NCBI RefSeq assembly: GCF_022026155.1
Contig: NZ_CP085041.1
Coordinates: 962,306-1,026,305, forward strand
Source: Dissulfurimicrobium hydrothermale
Lineage (GTDB): Bacteria; Desulfobacterota; Dissulfuribacteria; Dissulfuribacterales; Sh68
DNA length: 64,000 bases
Reading direction: 5' to 3'
In this document: in pieces, positions 47,664 through 59,191 of the stretch
How the letters are laid out: each line of letters starts with the position of its first letter
Numbering within the stretch: position 1 is the stretch's first letter
Notes under the pieces: generated by a model
The model's database searches: none
The model's input: the letters and a program-made list of their open reading frames with translations, nothing else
Told to the model about the DNA's origin: nothing
Position numbers and translations under genes: made by a program

Positions 47664-48920
47664 GTGCAACATCTAAAAGAAGTTGATCCTGACGTGTTTC
47701 GGGCGATAAGGGCCGAGCTTGAGAGACAGACAGGGCAGCTTGAGATGATAGCCTCCGAGAATCTGGCAAGCGAGGCGGTAATGGAGGCCGAGGGCAGTGT
47801 TCTTATAAATAAATATGCCGAGGGTTATCCTGCCAAGAGATATTATGGCGGCTGCGAAAACGTGGATGTAATTGAAAACCTCGCCATAGGCCGTCTTAAT
47901 CTGTTGTTTGGCTCCGAATATGCGAACGTCCAGCCGCACTCAGGCACCCAGGCGAATATGGCTGTATATTTTGCAGTGCTTCATCCAGGCGATGTCATCC
48001 TTTCTATGAATCTTGCGCATGGTGGGCATTTGTCGCACGGTTCATCTGTCAATTTTTCAGGCAGACTCTACAAGGTCGTACATTACGGCGTTAGTCGAGA
48101 GACAGAGACTATAGACATGGATGAGGTCTTAAGGCTTGCCAGGGAGCATAGGCCAAGGATTATAGTTGTAGGAGCCAGTGCCTACCCAAGGACCTTGGAC
48201 TTTGCGGCCTTTAGGACGGTTGCAGATGAAGTGGGGGCATATCTTATGGTCGATATGGCCCATATTGCAGGATTGGTCGCGGCCGGTATCCATCCATCGC
48301 CCATTCCATTTGCCGATTTTATTACCTCAACAACCCACAAGACCTTGAGGGGTCCACGGGGCGGTTTTATCCTCTCCACTGAGAAATATGCCAGACTTAT
48401 AAACAGCCAGATATTCCCTGGTATCCAGGGAGGGCCGCTCATGCATGTGATAGCGGCCAAGGCGGTTGCATTCAAAGAGGCCCTTAGCCCTGAGTTTAAG
48501 AGCTACCAGCAGAGGATAGTCGCCAATGCGAGCGCACTTGCGGCGGCGCTTGTTGATAACGGCTTTCGCCTCGTCTCGGGCGGCACGGACAATCATCTTG
48601 TCCTTGTAGACCTTTCAAACAAGGGGGTGACAGGTGCCGAAGCGGAGGAGATCCTTGAATTGGCTGGTATAACTGTCAACAAGAATGCAATCCCATTTGA
48701 TACCAAACCGCCCAGGGTGACAAGCGGCATCCGCATCGGGACGCCGGCTGTTACAACAAGGGGGTTGGGGGCCGAAGAGATGAAAGAGATAGCAGGTTAT
48801 ATCTCAGAGCTTATTTCAAGGCCTAAAGACACGAGGATTGCCAAAGAGATAAGGCTGAAGGTTGCAGATATCTGCAGGCGGTTTCCAGTCTATGTCGGGT
48901 TGAAGGATAGATGGCGCTAG
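47664..48920 (+). CDS. glyA: Serine hydroxymethyltransferase
   Basis: A 418-aa PLP enzyme interconverting serine and glycine with tetrahydrofolate. It has [12 protein letters not shown], the [10 protein letters not shown] loop and the PLP lysine in [15 protein letters not shown] place the start at GTG 47664, 4 bases after GGAGAG; the frame opens at TTG 47652. It supplies one-carbon units to purine synthesis (PurSL, PurQ). Confidence 0.97.
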   Translation: MQHLKEVDPDVFRAIRAELERQTGQLEMIASENLASEAVMEAEGSVLINKYAEGYPAKRYYGGCENVDVIENLAIGRLNLLFGSEYANVQPHSGTQANMAVYFAVLHPGDVILSMNLAHGGHLSHGSSVNFSGRLYKVVHYGVSRETETIDMDEVLRLAREHRPRIIVVGASAYPRTLDFAAFRTVADEVGAYLMVDMAHIAGLVAAGIHPSPIPFADFITSTTHKTLRGPRGGFILSTEKYARLINSQIFPGIQGGPLMHVIAAKAVAFKEALSPEFKSYQQRIVANASALAAALVDNGFRLVSGGTDNHLVLVDLSNKGVTGAEAEEILELAGITVNKNAIPFDTKPPRVTSGIRIGTPAVTTRGLGAEEMKEIAGYISELISRPKDTRIAKEIRLKVADICRRFPVYVGLKDRWR

Positions 48921-48984
48921 GCCTTTTCCAACCTCTCGGCCCTCTTGTCATATCCTGACGAAGGGGGCGTTAGCTGGATGACAT

Positions 48985-49470
48985 ATGGATAAAGACTCAA
49001 GGCCGCCGTGGGATGTCTATTTTATGTCTATTGCAAGGCTGGTCGCGGGGCGTTCCACCTGTCTCCGTAGAAAGGTGGGCGCCGTCCTTGTAAAAGATAG
49101 GCGGATCCTGTGCACAGGTTATAACGGTGCGCCGAGCGGGCTCAAACATTGTCTTGAAATAGGTTGTCTGAGGGAGGAGCTTAATATCCCCTCGGGAGAG
49201 AGACATGAATTGTGCCGCGCCCTCCATGCCGAACAAAACGTTATAGTCCAGGCAGCGTATTATGGGACGGCCATAGCAGGCTCCACCCTCTATTGCACTA
49301 ATCTTCCGTGTGCAATATGTACTAAAATGCTTATAAATGCAGGCGTTCATTCTATTTATTATGCAGAAGGCTATAGAGACCCCATGTCTCGCGCTATGCT
49401 TGAAGAGGCTGGCATAGAGCTTATCAAGCTTGCCCTGCCTGTCCAATTGGACCGGGGAGAGGTCTCATGA
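48985..49470 (+). CDS. dCMP deaminase family protein (ComEB-like)
   Basis: A 161-aa zinc deaminase. It has [16 protein letters not shown], the catalytic HAEQNVI and the zinc pair in [14 protein letters not shown]. These are marks of deoxycytidylate deaminase, which makes dUMP for thymidylate synthesis. It overlaps nrdR by 4 bases, a fitting neighbour because nrdR controls deoxynucleotide production. Confidence 0.93.
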   Translation: MDKDSRPPWDVYFMSIARLVAGRSTCLRRKVGAVLVKDRRILCTGYNGAPSGLKHCLEIGCLREELNIPSGERHELCRALHAEQNVIVQAAYYGTAIAGSTLYCTNLPCAICTKMLINAGVHSIYYAEGYRDPMSRAMLEEAGIELIKLALPVQLDRGEVS

Positions 49471-49937
49471 AGTGCCCGTTTTGCAGTGCCTCTGATTCAA
49501 GGGTTATTGATTCAAGATTGGGCCGCGACGGCCGTTCAATACGAAGGCGTAGGGAGTGCATATCGTGTGGCGGGCGCTTCACCACCTATGAAAGGGTTGA
49601 GGAATTCCAACCTATGGTGGTAAAAAAAGATGGGAGGCGTGAGCCATTTGACCGTAGGAAGGTGATAGATGGGATAATGAAAGCCTGTGAAAAGCGGCCT
49701 GTAAGCGTGGATCAGGTGGAGGCATTTGTGACCGAACTGGAAGGTGAGATGCAGGAACGAGGCGAACGTGAGGTGCCAAGCAGCCTGATAGGAGAAAGGG
49801 TTATGGAGAGGCTTAAAGAATGGGATGATGTGGCCTATGTAAGGTTTGCCTCTGTATATAGACAGTTTAAAGACCTGAATGAGTTTATGGAACAGCTCCT
49901 AGAGATGTTGCATGAAGAAAAATGTAAAAAGTCTTGA
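49467..49937 (+). CDS. nrdR: Ribonucleotide reductase repressor NrdR
   Basis: A 156-aa repressor. A zinc ribbon at the N-terminus (CPFC and CISC) is followed by RFTTYERVE and an ATP-cone ([20 protein letters not shown]) that senses ATP/dATP. It overlaps the ribD ORF by 26 bases. The nrdR-ribD order is widespread. Confidence 0.96.
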   Translation: MKCPFCSASDSRVIDSRLGRDGRSIRRRRECISCGGRFTTYERVEEFQPMVVKKDGRREPFDRRKVIDGIMKACEKRPVSVDQVEAFVTELEGEMQERGEREVPSSLIGERVMERLKEWDDVAYVRFASVYRQFKDLNEFMEQLLEMLHEEKCKKS

Positions 49938-51063
49938 CGAAAGGTTCATGCAAAGGGCCTTGAGATTGGCCAAAAAGGGGCTTGGACAGACCAGCCCTAA
50001 CCCTGCCGTGGGTGCTGTGGTGGTAAAAGATGGTGTTATAGTGGGCGAGGGTTATCATCAAAGGGCTGGCGCCCCTCATGCAGAGGTCAATGCAATTAAT
50101 GTTGCGGGTGAGGCGGCTAGAGGAGGCGTGATCTACGTAACCCTTGAGCCATGCAATCATTACGGCCGCACGCCACCTTGCACCAAGGCCATCCTTGAGG
50201 CCGGGATACAAAGGGTCGTAATAGGCGCAGCGGATCCAAATCCGAATGTAACAGGCGGCGGCGCAGAATTTCTGCGCTCAATGGGCATTGAGGTCAGTTT
50301 GGGTTGTATGGAAGACGAATGCCGGATTGTCCTTGCCCCTTTTGCCAAGCATGCCGTGACCGGGTTCCCGTGGGTGAGGGCCAAGGCTGCCATGAGCCTC
50401 GATGGCAGGATAGCGACAAGAACGAGCGAGTCGAGGTGGATAACCAATGATCGTGCGCGTAGTGCAGGGCATGGTCTTCGTGCCATAAGCGATGCGATAC
50501 TCGTGGGTATTGGGACCGTTGCTGCTGATGATCCCAGGCTTACGGTAAGGATAAGCGGCAAGACGGCCAGGTGTCCGGTAAGGTTTGTACTGGACAGTGG
50601 CCTTAGGATTGACCTTGGAAGTAGGGTGCTGAATCAGCCCGGTTTGACGGTGGTGGTCGGTGCGGAAGGGCGTGCCAGTTCCGAGAAGAAAAAGGCCCTT
50701 GAAGAAATAGGTGCAGAGGTCTGGCTGATGCCCTCTAATAGATGTGGAAGGCCTGATATAGGTGCAGTTCTTAAAAAGATGGGGGAGATGGGCCTTCAGT
50801 CAGTATTGATTGAGGGTGGGGCTGCGATCCATGGCGCATTTTGGGACAAGGGCCTGATTGATGAGGCATTTTTCTTTTATGCGCCGATCATAATTGGAGG
50901 CGAGGATGCATATCCTGCTATAGGCGGCAGTGGCGTAAGCCGTCTTGATGCAGCCCCTAGGTTGAAATTTATAACGCATCGTAGATTTGAAGACAATTGG
51001 CTTGTCCATGGCCTTGTTACGGAACTCGACAGGTTTTGGAGGCGTAAGTGTTCACGGGCATAG
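49912..51063 (+). CDS. ribD: Riboflavin biosynthesis deaminase/reductase RibD
   Basis: A 383-aa bifunctional enzyme for the second and third steps of riboflavin synthesis. The deaminase domain (about 1-150) has HAEVNAI and [16 protein letters not shown] with zinc ligands. The reductase domain (about 155-375) has [12 protein letters not shown] and [16 protein letters not shown] 49912 lies within the end of nrdR; ATG 49948 is the alternative that avoids the overlap. Confidence 0.95.
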   Translation: MKKNVKSLDERFMQRALRLAKKGLGQTSPNPAVGAVVVKDGVIVGEGYHQRAGAPHAEVNAINVAGEAARGGVIYVTLEPCNHYGRTPPCTKAILEAGIQRVVIGAADPNPNVTGGGAEFLRSMGIEVSLGCMEDECRIVLAPFAKHAVTGFPWVRAKAAMSLDGRIATRTSESRWITNDRARSAGHGLRAISDAILVGIGTVAADDPRLTVRISGKTARCPVRFVLDSGLRIDLGSRVLNQPGLTVVVGAEGRASSEKKKALEEIGAEVWLMPSNRCGRPDIGAVLKKMGEMGLQSVLIEGGAAIHGAFWDKGLIDEAFFFYAPIIIGGEDAYPAIGGSGVSRLDAAPRLKFITHRRFEDNWLVHGLVTELDRFWRRKCSRA

Positions 51064-51707
51064 TCGAAGGTTTGGGGCGGGTGAAGGCCGTGTCGCCGAA
51101 AGGGAACGGTTTGGTCTTTGCGATCGAGCCCAATTTCGAACTTGATGATCCAAGGGAGGGTGAGAGTATAGCAGTAAACGGCGTCTGTCTAACGGCCCTT
51201 GGGGTTTCGTCCGGCATGTTCAGTGCTGATGTCTCGCCTGAAACCCTCTCCAGATCCAATCTCGGCGATTTGAGACCGGGGGACATGGTGAATTTAGAGC
51301 GTGCCGTTAGGTTCTCTGACAGGCTTGGTGGGCACTTGGTGAGCGGTCACATAGATGGTGTCGGGCGCGTGATAGAAAAGAGATCCATTGGGGGCTTTGT
51401 CATATTTACAGTGGCCGTGCCCAATGGTTTCGACAGATACATCATAGAAAAGGGTTCCATAGCTGTGGATGGCGTCAGCTTGACTGTAAACGGTTGTTCG
51501 AATGGCGTCTTTTCAGTCTCTGTCATCCCTCATACAGCCCGTATAACTACGCTCGGACGGCGGAGGACAGGGGAAAAGGTCAATATTGAGCTTGATCTCG
51601 TTGGGAAGTATATTGAAAAATTGCTTGTGCCTGTGGACCGTGACCGCGATAAAAAAGGGGGTGCAGGGCTGGATCAAGCGTTTCTCGCCCGTTACGGTTT
51701 TATATAA
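51048..51707 (+). CDS. ribE: Riboflavin synthase alpha subunit
   Basis: A 219-aa enzyme with two tandem lumazine-binding repeats (about 1-95 and 98-190), starting [12 protein letters not shown] from a GTG. Each repeat has a [12 protein letters not shown] or [13 protein letters not shown]-type segment, and [11 protein letters not shown] lies between. It overlaps ribD by 16 bases. It makes riboflavin from two lumazine molecules, the product of RibH. Confidence 0.96.
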   Translation: MFTGIVEGLGRVKAVSPKGNGLVFAIEPNFELDDPREGESIAVNGVCLTALGVSSGMFSADVSPETLSRSNLGDLRPGDMVNLERAVRFSDRLGGHLVSGHIDGVGRVIEKRSIGGFVIFTVAVPNGFDRYIIEKGSIAVDGVSLTVNGCSNGVFSVSVIPHTARITTLGRRRTGEKVNIELDLVGKYIEKLLVPVDRDRDKKGGAGLDQAFLARYGFI

Positions 51708-51753
51708 AAAGGCGTTGTTTTTGTTTGAATTTGTTTGAAGAGGTGGATCGAAT

Positions 51754-52965
51754 ATGGCGGTATCTCCAATTGAAGAGGTATTGGAAGATATAAGGGAAGG
51801 TAAGATGGTCATCCTCGTTGATGATGAAGATCGTGAAAACGAAGGGGACCTTGCCATGGCTGCGGAGAAGGTCACACCAGAGGCCATAAATTTCATGGCT
51901 AAGTATGGAAGAGGACTTATATGTCTGGCGCTTACCGCTGACAAGGTCGAAGCCCTTAAGTTGCCCATGATGGTTGCAAACAATACCGCCAAATATGGCA
52001 CGGCCTTTACGGTATCCATCGAGGCAGCAAGAGGCGTTACAACCGGCATTTCCGCCTATGATAGGGCCACCACTATATTGACGGCCATAAAAGACGATGC
52101 AAAACCTGAGGATCTGGTCACGCCGGGTCATGTTTTTCCACTTAAGGCGAGGGATGGCGGTGTCCTTGTGAGGGCTGGACAAACCGAGGGCTCGGTGGAT
52201 CTGGCCAGGCTTGCAGGTCTAAAGCCTGCAGGCGTCATATGCGAAATAATGAGGGATGACGGCGATATGGCGCGGATGCCCGACCTCGACGTCTTTGCTA
52301 GGGAGCACGGCCTCAAGATAGCCACGATAGCGGATCTGATTGCATATCGCCTCCATACCGAGAGTTTTGTAAAGAGGGAGGTAGAGACCAAGCTTCCGTC
52401 TAGATTCGGTGGAGAGTGGAGGCTTATCGCATACAGCAGCCTTCTGGACCAAAAGCACCACCTGGCGCTCGTGCTAGGCAACGATGAGATAGGCCAGGAT
52501 GAAGAGATTATGGTGCGCGTCCATTCGGAGTGTCTGACCGGCGACGTTTTTGGCTCATTGAGATGCGATTGCGGTCCGCAGCTGCAAACCGCTATGAGCA
52601 GGATCGCCAAAGAGGGCCGCGGCGTAGTCCTCTATATGAGACAGGAGGGCCGCGGCATAGGGCTTATTAACAAACTTAAGGCCTATTGCCTTCAGGACCA
52701 AGGCAGAGATACTGTCGAGGCCAATTATGAACTTGGATTCAAGGCGGATTTAAGGGATTATGGCATTGGGGCGCAGATATTGAGGGATCTTGGGGTTAGG
52801 CGCATGAGATTGATGACCAATAATCCTAAAAAGATCGTCGGGCTTGAGGGTTATGGGTTAAAGGTGGTTGAGAGGGTTCCCATCGAGATAGCCCCGCAAG
52901 AGGAAAACATCAATTACCTAAAGTGCAAGAAAGAGAAGATGGGTCATCTTCTCAGGGTCGAATAA
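51754..52965 (+). CDS. ribBA: Bifunctional RibBA (DHBP synthase/GTP cyclohydrolase II)
   Basis: A 403-aa fusion. The N-terminal half (about 1-200) is 3,4-dihydroxy-2-butanone-4-phosphate synthase with [15 protein letters not shown] and TPGHVFPL. The C-terminal half is GTP cyclohydrolase II with the zinc site [18 protein letters not shown] and RQEGRGIGL. It opens both branches of riboflavin synthesis. No FMN riboswitch is apparent upstream in this cluster. Confidence 0.96.
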   Translation: MAVSPIEEVLEDIREGKMVILVDDEDRENEGDLAMAAEKVTPEAINFMAKYGRGLICLALTADKVEALKLPMMVANNTAKYGTAFTVSIEAARGVTTGISAYDRATTILTAIKDDAKPEDLVTPGHVFPLKARDGGVLVRAGQTEGSVDLARLAGLKPAGVICEIMRDDGDMARMPDLDVFAREHGLKIATIADLIAYRLHTESFVKREVETKLPSRFGGEWRLIAYSSLLDQKHHLALVLGNDEIGQDEEIMVRVHSECLTGDVFGSLRCDCGPQLQTAMSRIAKEGRGVVLYMRQEGRGIGLINKLKAYCLQDQGRDTVEANYELGFKADLRDYGIGAQILRDLGVRRMRLMTNNPKKIVGLEGYGLKVVERVPIEIAPQEENINYLKCKKEKMGHLLRVE

Positions 52966-52980
52966 TTTAAGGAGGGGACG

Positions 52981-53454
52981 ATGTCGGTAAAGACATATGA
53001 GGGGCATCTCGATGCCAGCGGTATGCATATTGGGATCGTAGTGGCAAGATTCAACGAGTTCATATCAAGCAAGCTCCTGAGCGGTGCCGTTGATGCCCTT
53101 GTAAGGCATGGGGCGCGTGAAGACGATATAGAGATCGCTTGGGTGCCAGGGGCATTCGAGATACCGCTTGCAGCGAAGATGTTTGCTGCAAGCGGTCGCT
53201 GTGACGGGGTTTTGTGTCTTGGCTGCATAATAAGGGGGGCGACGCCGCATTTTGAATATGTGGCTGCCGAGGCCTCGAAAGGTGTGGCCCAAGTGGCGCT
53301 TCAGTCTGATTGTCCGATAGGATTTGGGATACTTACTACAGATAGTATCGAGCAGGCCATTGAGAGGGCTGGCACTAAGTCGGGCAACAAGGGCTGGGAT
53401 TCGGCGTTGGCGGTGATAGAAATGGTGAATCTCCTGAGGGGGTTTGGCGTATAG
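52981..53454 (+). CDS. ribH: Lumazine synthase RibH
   Basis: A 157-aa enzyme. It has [45 protein letters not shown] with the catalytic His, and [19 protein letters not shown] lies before the ATG. nusB begins directly after its stop. Confidence 0.97.
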   Translation: MSVKTYEGHLDASGMHIGIVVARFNEFISSKLLSGAVDALVRHGAREDDIEIAWVPGAFEIPLAAKMFAASGRCDGVLCLGCIIRGATPHFEYVAAEASKGVAQVALQSDCPIGFGILTTDSIEQAIERAGTKSGNKGWDSALAVIEMVNLLRGFGV

Positions 53455-53904
53455 ATGTCAAGTAGGAGACTGGGCAGGGAGATCGCCCTCCAGTTGCTCT
53501 ATCAGGCGGAATGGGATCCTTCAAAAGATGGGCGGGAGCTTATAGATGAATACAGAGATGGCCTGTCGGCCAAGACCTTCGAGAAAGATGATGTGGCGCT
53601 CTCCTTTGCCGAAGATCTCATAACAGGGATATTTGAACACAGGCGCGAGTTAGACAACTTTATATCAAAAAAGGCCAAGGGCTGGAGGTTCGACCGCATT
53701 GCCCTGGTTGACAGGAACATCCTGAGGCTTGGGGTATTCGAGCTTTGCTATTGCAGGGATATACCCCCTAAAGTGGCTATAAATGAGGCAGTGGAGCTTG
53801 CAAAGAGGTTTGGAAGCGACGACTCCGCTGCGTTTATAAACGGTATACTTGATGCGATCTTGAAAGAGATAGACGGAATAGGACAGGGGAGAGATGGAAT
53901 TTAA
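53455..53904 (+). CDS. nusB: Transcription antitermination factor NusB
   Basis: A 149-aa RNA-binding helical protein. It starts [19 protein letters not shown] and has [35 protein letters not shown] and FINGILDAI. It acts with NusE/S10 on rRNA operons. ribH-nusB is a standard pair. It overlaps leuS by 11 bases. Confidence 0.97.
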   Translation: MSSRRLGREIALQLLYQAEWDPSKDGRELIDEYRDGLSAKTFEKDDVALSFAEDLITGIFEHRRELDNFISKKAKGWRFDRIALVDRNILRLGVFELCYCRDIPPKVAINEAVELAKRFGSDDSAAFINGILDAILKEIDGIGQGRDGI

Positions 53905-56395
53905 ATACGCATTTGAGGAGATCGAAAGGCGGTGGCAGGAAGAGTGGGAGATAAAAAGACTTTTTCGCACGCCCGACCACGATCCAAGGCCGAGATATTA
54001 TTGCCTTGAGATGTTTCCATATCCATCCGGACGCATACATATGGGTCATGTCCGGAATTATACTATTGGGGATGTGATCGCCCGCTATAAACGCATGCAG
54101 GGATTTAACGTCCTTCACCCTATGGGTTGGGACGCCTTCGGGCTGCCTGCTGAGAATGCGGCCATCAAGCATGGGATACATCCTGCCAACTGGACATACG
54201 AGAATATCGATTACATGAGACGCCAACTTAAACGTCTCGGTCTCTCTTATGACTGGTCCAGAGAGATCGCCACCTGCGATCCCCGATATTACCGCTGGGA
54301 GCAGCTCTTTTTTCTTGAAATGTTCGAACGCGGCCTAGTTTATCGCAAAAAATCAAAAGTCAACTGGTGTGACGGCTGTCAGACCGTCCTTGCCAACGAG
54401 CAGGTTGAAGATGGAAGCTGTTGGAGGTGCGGCAGTCAAGTTGTCGAAAAGGAGCTCGAGGGTTGGTTTTTTAAGATAACGGCCTATGCGGAGGAGCTTC
54501 TAAAGGATTGCAATAAACTTGCCGGCTGGCCTGAAAAGGTCCTGACAATGCAAAGAAATTGGATCGGAAGGAGTGAGGGTGTCGAGATAAGATTTGTGAT
54601 TGACGGCCTGGATAAAGAGGTCGTCGTCTTTACCACGAGACCTGACACCATCTTTGGCGTCACCTTCTTGAGTATTTCGCCCGAGCATCCGTTGGCCCTT
54701 GAGCTGGCTGCCGGGAAGGAGGGTCACGTATCCGCTTTTATCGAGCGTTGGTCAAGAATGCCGCCCAAGGAACGCAGAGAGCTTAAGGAAAAAGATGGCG
54801 TCTTTACCGGTGCCTTTGCGCTTCATCCCTTGACGGGCGAGCGGGTCCCTGTTTATGTTGCAAACTTTGTACTAATGGAATACGGCACGGGCGCTGTCAT
54901 GGCCGTCCCTGCTCATGATCAGAGGGATTTTGAGTTTGCAGGTAAATACGGTCTTCCGATCAAGGTGGTCATACAGCCTGGCAGCCTGTCGCTTAAGCCT
55001 GATTTGATGGTGGAGGCATGGGAGGGTGGTGGCAGACTCGTAAATTCGGGCCAATTCGATGGCATGGAGAGCGATGAGGCAAAGGGTGCTATCATAAGGC
55101 ACCTTGAGAAGAGGGGAGTCGGGCGGAGGAAGGTGACATACAGACTCAGGGACTGGGGTATTTCAAGGCAGCGCTACTGGGGAGCGCCTATACCGATAGT
55201 TTATTGCGAAAGGTGTGGGGTCGTGCCTGTTCCAACGGATGAGCTTCCCGTAAGGCTCCCGCTCGATGCGCAGATTAATCCACAGGGTCGCTCGCCTCTT
55301 GCCGAGATGGAGTCGTTTTACAAGACCAGATGCCCGAGGTGCAGCGGTGAGGCTAGGCGCGAGACGGATACTATGGATACATTCGTCGAGTCGTCATGGT
55401 ATTTTGCCAGGTATGTCTGCCCGGATGAAGACAAGAGACCGCTTGACCGTGAACGCGTGGACAGATGGCTTCCGGTTGACCAGTATATAGGCGGGGTCGA
55501 GCATGCCATATTGCATCTTCTCTATTCGAGGTTCTTTACAAAGGCTTTGAGAGATCTCGGCTGGCTTTCGGCGGGCGAGCCGTTTAAAAATCTCCTTACC
55601 CAAGGGATGGTCCTCAAAGAAGGATCCAAGATGTCCAAATCCAAGGGAAACGTCGTTGATCCCGATGAGATGATAAAGGCCTATGGGGCTGATACCGTGC
55701 GCCTTTTTGTCTTATTCGCCGCGCCGCCTGAGAAGGATCTTGAGTGGAGCGATAAGGGTATAGAGGGCTCACATAGGTTTCTAAAACGCCTTTGGTCTCT
55801 TGTGACGGATAATATTGAGGCACTCAGGCGGACAAAGGGCGATGCTGCAGCGATCCGCATGGCGGTCGCCGATCTGCCCCAACTAAAAAAGATCAGACAA
55901 AAGACCCACGAGACCATTGCAAGGGTGACAGAGGACATAGAGAGGCGTTTTCACTTCAATACGGCCATAAGCGCCGTAATGGAGCTTATAAATGACGTAA
56001 CGGCATATCTAAACAGGCATGAAGCCGACGGAACGGCCGATGAACAGTCATGGCCTGTTATAAAAGAAGCTGTAGAGGCCGCCATAATCCTCCTTTCTCC
56101 GATGACGCCGCACATAAGTGATGAGCTTTGGCGGATGATCGGCCATGAAGGCTATGTGTGTCTTGAATCATGGCCCAGGGTGGACGAAGCGGCCCTCAGG
56201 TCCGAGACCATATCCATAGTCGTCCAGGTAAATGGACGGCTGAGAGGTAACATAGAGGTCCACAGAAACGCAGGAGACAAGGCGATCGAGGCTGCAGCCT
56301 TGTCCGATCCTGGCGTCATGAGGCACATTGAGGGCAAGGATATAAAAAAGGTCATACATGTCAGGGGCAGACTCGTAAACTTTATAGTGGGTTGA
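53894..56395 (+). CDS. leuS: Leucyl-tRNA synthetase
   Basis: An 833-aa class I synthetase. The HIGH motif is in [14 protein letters not shown], the KMSKS in [14 protein letters not shown], and the editing domain (about 220-410) has [12 protein letters not shown] and [16 protein letters not shown] zinc-like CDGC/CWRC knot lies near residue 160. It overlaps lptE by 4 bases (ATGA). Confidence 0.98.
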   Translation: MEFKYAFEEIERRWQEEWEIKRLFRTPDHDPRPRYYCLEMFPYPSGRIHMGHVRNYTIGDVIARYKRMQGFNVLHPMGWDAFGLPAENAAIKHGIHPANWTYENIDYMRRQLKRLGLSYDWSREIATCDPRYYRWEQLFFLEMFERGLVYRKKSKVNWCDGCQTVLANEQVEDGSCWRCGSQVVEKELEGWFFKITAYAEELLKDCNKLAGWPEKVLTMQRNWIGRSEGVEIRFVIDGLDKEVVVFTTRPDTIFGVTFLSISPEHPLALELAAGKEGHVSAFIERWSRMPPKERRELKEKDGVFTGAFALHPLTGERVPVYVANFVLMEYGTGAVMAVPAHDQRDFEFAGKYGLPIKVVIQPGSLSLKPDLMVEAWEGGGRLVNSGQFDGMESDEAKGAIIRHLEKRGVGRRKVTYRLRDWGISRQRYWGAPIPIVYCERCGVVPVPTDELPVRLPLDAQINPQGRSPLAEMESFYKTRCPRCSGEARRETDTMDTFVESSWYFARYVCPDEDKRPLDRERVDRWLPVDQYIGGVEHAILHLLYSRFFTKALRDLGWLSAGEPFKNLLTQGMVLKEGSKMSKSKGNVVDPDEMIKAYGADTVRLFVLFAAPPEKDLEWSDKGIEGSHRFLKRLWSLVTDNIEALRRTKGDAAAIRMAVADLPQLKKIRQKTHETIARVTEDIERRFHFNTAISAVMELINDVTAYLNRHEADGTADEQSWPVIKEAVEAAIILLSPMTPHISDELWRMIGHEGYVCLESWPRVDEAALRSETISIVVQVNGRLRGNIEVHRNAGDKAIEAAALSDPGVMRHIEGKDIKKVIHVRGRLVNFIVG

Positions 56396-56955
56396 TGCCT
56401 AAAGGGGAGATGGATTTCGTGGAAAGATGCCGCACGGCCTTAGTATTTTGTCTTGCAGTATTGTTGCCGTTCCTTGTCGTATCCTTGTCTGCTTGCGGCT
56501 ATCATAGGGTAGAGAGGAGCGAGGCGATCCCTTCCTGGATTAAGACTATATATATAGCGCCATTTTCAAATCACAGTAATGAGCTCCTGCTCGGCCAGTG
56601 GGTTACTGATGCATTGAGACGTGAATTTTTGAGAGGCGGCGGGTTGGCCCTTGCCTCCAAAGAAGATGCCGATGTAATATTGGAAGGCGATATAGTTAGG
56701 GTAGATACTGCCGGGCTGTCTTTTCTTACATATAGTCAAACTATCGAGAGACAGATAAGCGCTGAATGTTCCCTTAGGATTATAGACAGAAAGACCGGCC
56801 AGGTACTCTGGCAGACAACCAATCTGAGGCGCGACGAAGGTTTTTTGGTAGGACAGGAGCCGATGCAGACCGAAGGCTTCAAGGAGGAGGCGTTAAAGGA
56901 GCTCAGCCGGTATATGGCTGAGCTCATATATCACAGGGTAACAGACGTATTTTAA
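56392..56955 (+). CDS. lptE: LPS-assembly lipoprotein LptE
   Basis: A 187-aa outer-membrane lipoprotein. After a basic start and a hydrophobic signal comes a lipobox (LSACGYH). The mature part has [19 protein letters not shown] and [10 protein letters not shown], typical of LptE, which plugs LptD for lipopolysaccharide export. The leuS-lptE order is conserved, though holA does not follow here. Confidence 0.88.
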   Translation: MMPKGEMDFVERCRTALVFCLAVLLPFLVVSLSACGYHRVERSEAIPSWIKTIYIAPFSNHSNELLLGQWVTDALRREFLRGGGLALASKEDADVILEGDIVRVDTAGLSFLTYSQTIERQISAECSLRIIDRKTGQVLWQTTNLRRDEGFLVGQEPMQTEGFKEEALKELSRYMAELIYHRVTDVF

Positions 56956-57079
56956 AGATCTCTGCAGACTCTGTAGATTCGGTTCGATAGTCATGCGTTC
57001 GGTTCATATTTTCAATCTTGTCTGAAGCGGACTCTTTTTTTGGGATCTTTTAAGTGTGTTGGTTGGGTTGGCTCGTTTG

Positions 57080-57364
57080 CTAATTTGCAGCCTTTTCAAG
57101 GGCATTAGTCTTTTTGGTAAGGCGTGATATGAGGCGTGCTGCCTTTCTCCAGTGTATGGCGCCTGTGGATGCGATCTTGTCTATACCTTTTTGTGCGACC
57201 CTAAGTTGTCTTTTGATATGCCCTATGTCTTGGGGCTTGGCGGTAGTAAGGGCATTTTCGACGGTTTTTACAAGGTTCTTTACCCTTGTCTTTCTGGCCT
57301 TGTTTCTAAGCCTGCGTTTTTCATTCTGGCGCATCCTCTTAAGGGCTGATTTATGGTTTGCCAA
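57080..57364 (-). CDS. rpsT: 30S ribosomal protein S20
   Basis: A 94-aa basic helical protein (ANHKSALKRMRQNEKRRLRN). The start is TTG at 57364, 5 bases after AAGGAGGT. E. coli rpsT also uses a UUG start, which takes part in its feedback control, so the codon is probably conserved for that reason. It lies alone on the minus strand between two rightward units. Confidence 0.97.
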   Translation of the reverse strand: MANHKSALKRMRQNEKRRLRNKARKTRVKNLVKTVENALTTAKPQDIGHIKRQLRVAQKGIDKIASTGAIHWRKAARLISRLTKKTNALEKAAN

Positions 57365-57541
57365 ATGGACCTCCTTGCAATTTTATTATGTCTTTCTTCT
57401 CAAGAAGAGATTTTATTTTATAATATGGTATCGTTTAAGTGTCAATAATGATGGTTATTTCAAGCATGGTGTACGGTTTAATTTATCATTTCATGGTGCC
57501 GATATTGGATTCAAGACCGATTAAAGACGCGAGGGATTATT

Positions 57542-59191
57542 ATGGCGGGCACTGCCCCACAGATCGGAAAACTCCTTAAAGACGCAGGTCTAGTGACCGA
57601 CGCACAGATACAGTTTGCCGTAGCTGAACAGAAGGCGACTGGCGAGAAACTAGGCGAGTGCTTGATAAGGCTCGGCATTGTGAGCGACTCCGATATAGCA
57701 AGGGCCTTAGCCGAGCAGAGCGGTCTGTCTTTTATCGATCTCAGGGCGTTTACACCCGATCCGGCCGTGCTCTCGCGCCTTCCGGCCCAAACGGCCAAGC
57801 AGAACCTCATACTGCCACTTTTTATCAAAGACAATAATCTGCATATCGCCGTCAGCGACCCCTATGTCTCTACATATGCAGAGATCATCTTTAGGCTTAC
57901 CGGGTTTCCGGCGGTTGTTCATATAGGCGGAAGGGACGAACTGAAGAAACTTGTTGAACGTTTTTATTATCTCTTGGAGCATCCTGTAGAGGAGGCTATA
58001 GAGACCATTGTTACAAGGGCAAGGCTTAATCCAAACGCCGATATAGATATTGCAAGGCTCCTTGACATGCTCTTTTCCGCAGCGATAAGTGTAAGGGCCA
58101 CAGATGTGCATATAACGCCAAGCAGTATATCTACGCGTGTGATGTTTAGGGTGGATGGCATGATGACATCCGCCTATGTGTTTCCGGCTGTTTTCCACAA
58201 TAGGCTTGTGACGAACATAAAGGTAAGGGCCGGGATGGATATTGCTGAACAGCGAAAGCCGCAGGACGGCCGTATGTCGTTTGAATTCCTAGGGGACGTC
58301 TTTGATATCAGGGTCTCATCGCTTAGGACCAATTTCGGTGAGAACATGGTGCTCCGCATTTTGCCTTCAAGGGGTGGGCAGACCCTTGGTCTTGCCGATC
58401 TCGGATTCGAGCCTGGGCAGTTGGCCGTTGTGAGGCAGCTATTTTCTTATCCTTGCGGCATGATATTCTTGGTAGGACCTACCGGGAGTGGAAAGACCAC
58501 AAGCCTCTATGCGGCGCTCAAGGTGCAGGATGTCATAAGCAAAAACATACTTACAGTTGAAGACCCTATAGAGTATGAATTCATGATGATCAGGCAGACG
58601 CAGGTAAACGAAAAGGCTGGTTATGATTTTGCCTCTGCAATCCGCACATTTCTCCGTCAAGACCCCGACGTCATGCTGATAGGCGAGATAAGGGACGAAG
58701 AGACCGCTATATTTGCGGTCAGGGCGGCGCTTACAGGTCATCTTGTCCTCTCCACCCTGCATGCCAACAGCGCCATGGGTGCGCTCGCAAGACTCGGCGA
58801 TCTCGGCATCACTCCTTTTCTGCTGGCAAATTCCCTTGTAGGCATAATCTCTCAGCGTTTGGTAAGGAGGCTGTGCCCTTACTGTAAAGAGGCCTATGTG
58901 CCGCCATCTGATATATTGAACCGGTACGGCCTTCCTCCAACTGGAGGGAGTTATTTCAGGCCTGGCGGGTGCAAACAGTGCAGAGGGACCGGTTATCTTG
59001 GCAGGACGGTGATTGCCGAGATACTGCCATTTAGTAAGGATATATTGAGGCTGGTGGCAGACGGCGCATCCTTGGGGAAAATAGAGGATCAGGCCAGAAA
59101 AGAGGGTTTCAATGATTTGATGCACGCGGCGCTCGTAAAGGTGAAAAATGGGGAGACTAGTTTTGACGAGATAGAGAGGGTGGTGGGTTGA
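57542..59191 (+). CDS. GspE/PilB-type assembly ATPase (MshE-like)
   Basis: A 549-aa secretion ATPase. The N-terminal MshEN/GspE-N domain (about 5-150: QIGKLLKDAGLVTDAQIQFAV) is followed by the motor with Walker A GPTGSGKTTSLYAAL, Walker B VMLIGEIRDEETA, the His box HLVLSTLHAN, and a zinc site C-x2-C near CPYC and CKQC. It powers a pilus or type II-like pseudopilus. It overlaps the GspF gene by 4 bases. The order (E, F, ExeA-like, PilM/N, PilO, PilP) resembles an MSHA-type system. Confidence 0.92.
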   Translation: MAGTAPQIGKLLKDAGLVTDAQIQFAVAEQKATGEKLGECLIRLGIVSDSDIARALAEQSGLSFIDLRAFTPDPAVLSRLPAQTAKQNLILPLFIKDNNLHIAVSDPYVSTYAEIIFRLTGFPAVVHIGGRDELKKLVERFYYLLEHPVEEAIETIVTRARLNPNADIDIARLLDMLFSAAISVRATDVHITPSSISTRVMFRVDGMMTSAYVFPAVFHNRLVTNIKVRAGMDIAEQRKPQDGRMSFEFLGDVFDIRVSSLRTNFGENMVLRILPSRGGQTLGLADLGFEPGQLAVVRQLFSYPCGMIFLVGPTGSGKTTSLYAALKVQDVISKNILTVEDPIEYEFMMIRQTQVNEKAGYDFASAIRTFLRQDPDVMLIGEIRDEETAIFAVRAALTGHLVLSTLHANSAMGALARLGDLGITPFLLANSLVGIISQRLVRRLCPYCKEAYVPPSDILNRYGLPPTGGSYFRPGGCKQCRGTGYLGRTVIAEILPFSKDILRLVADGASLGKIEDQARKEGFNDLMHAALVKVKNGETSFDEIERVVG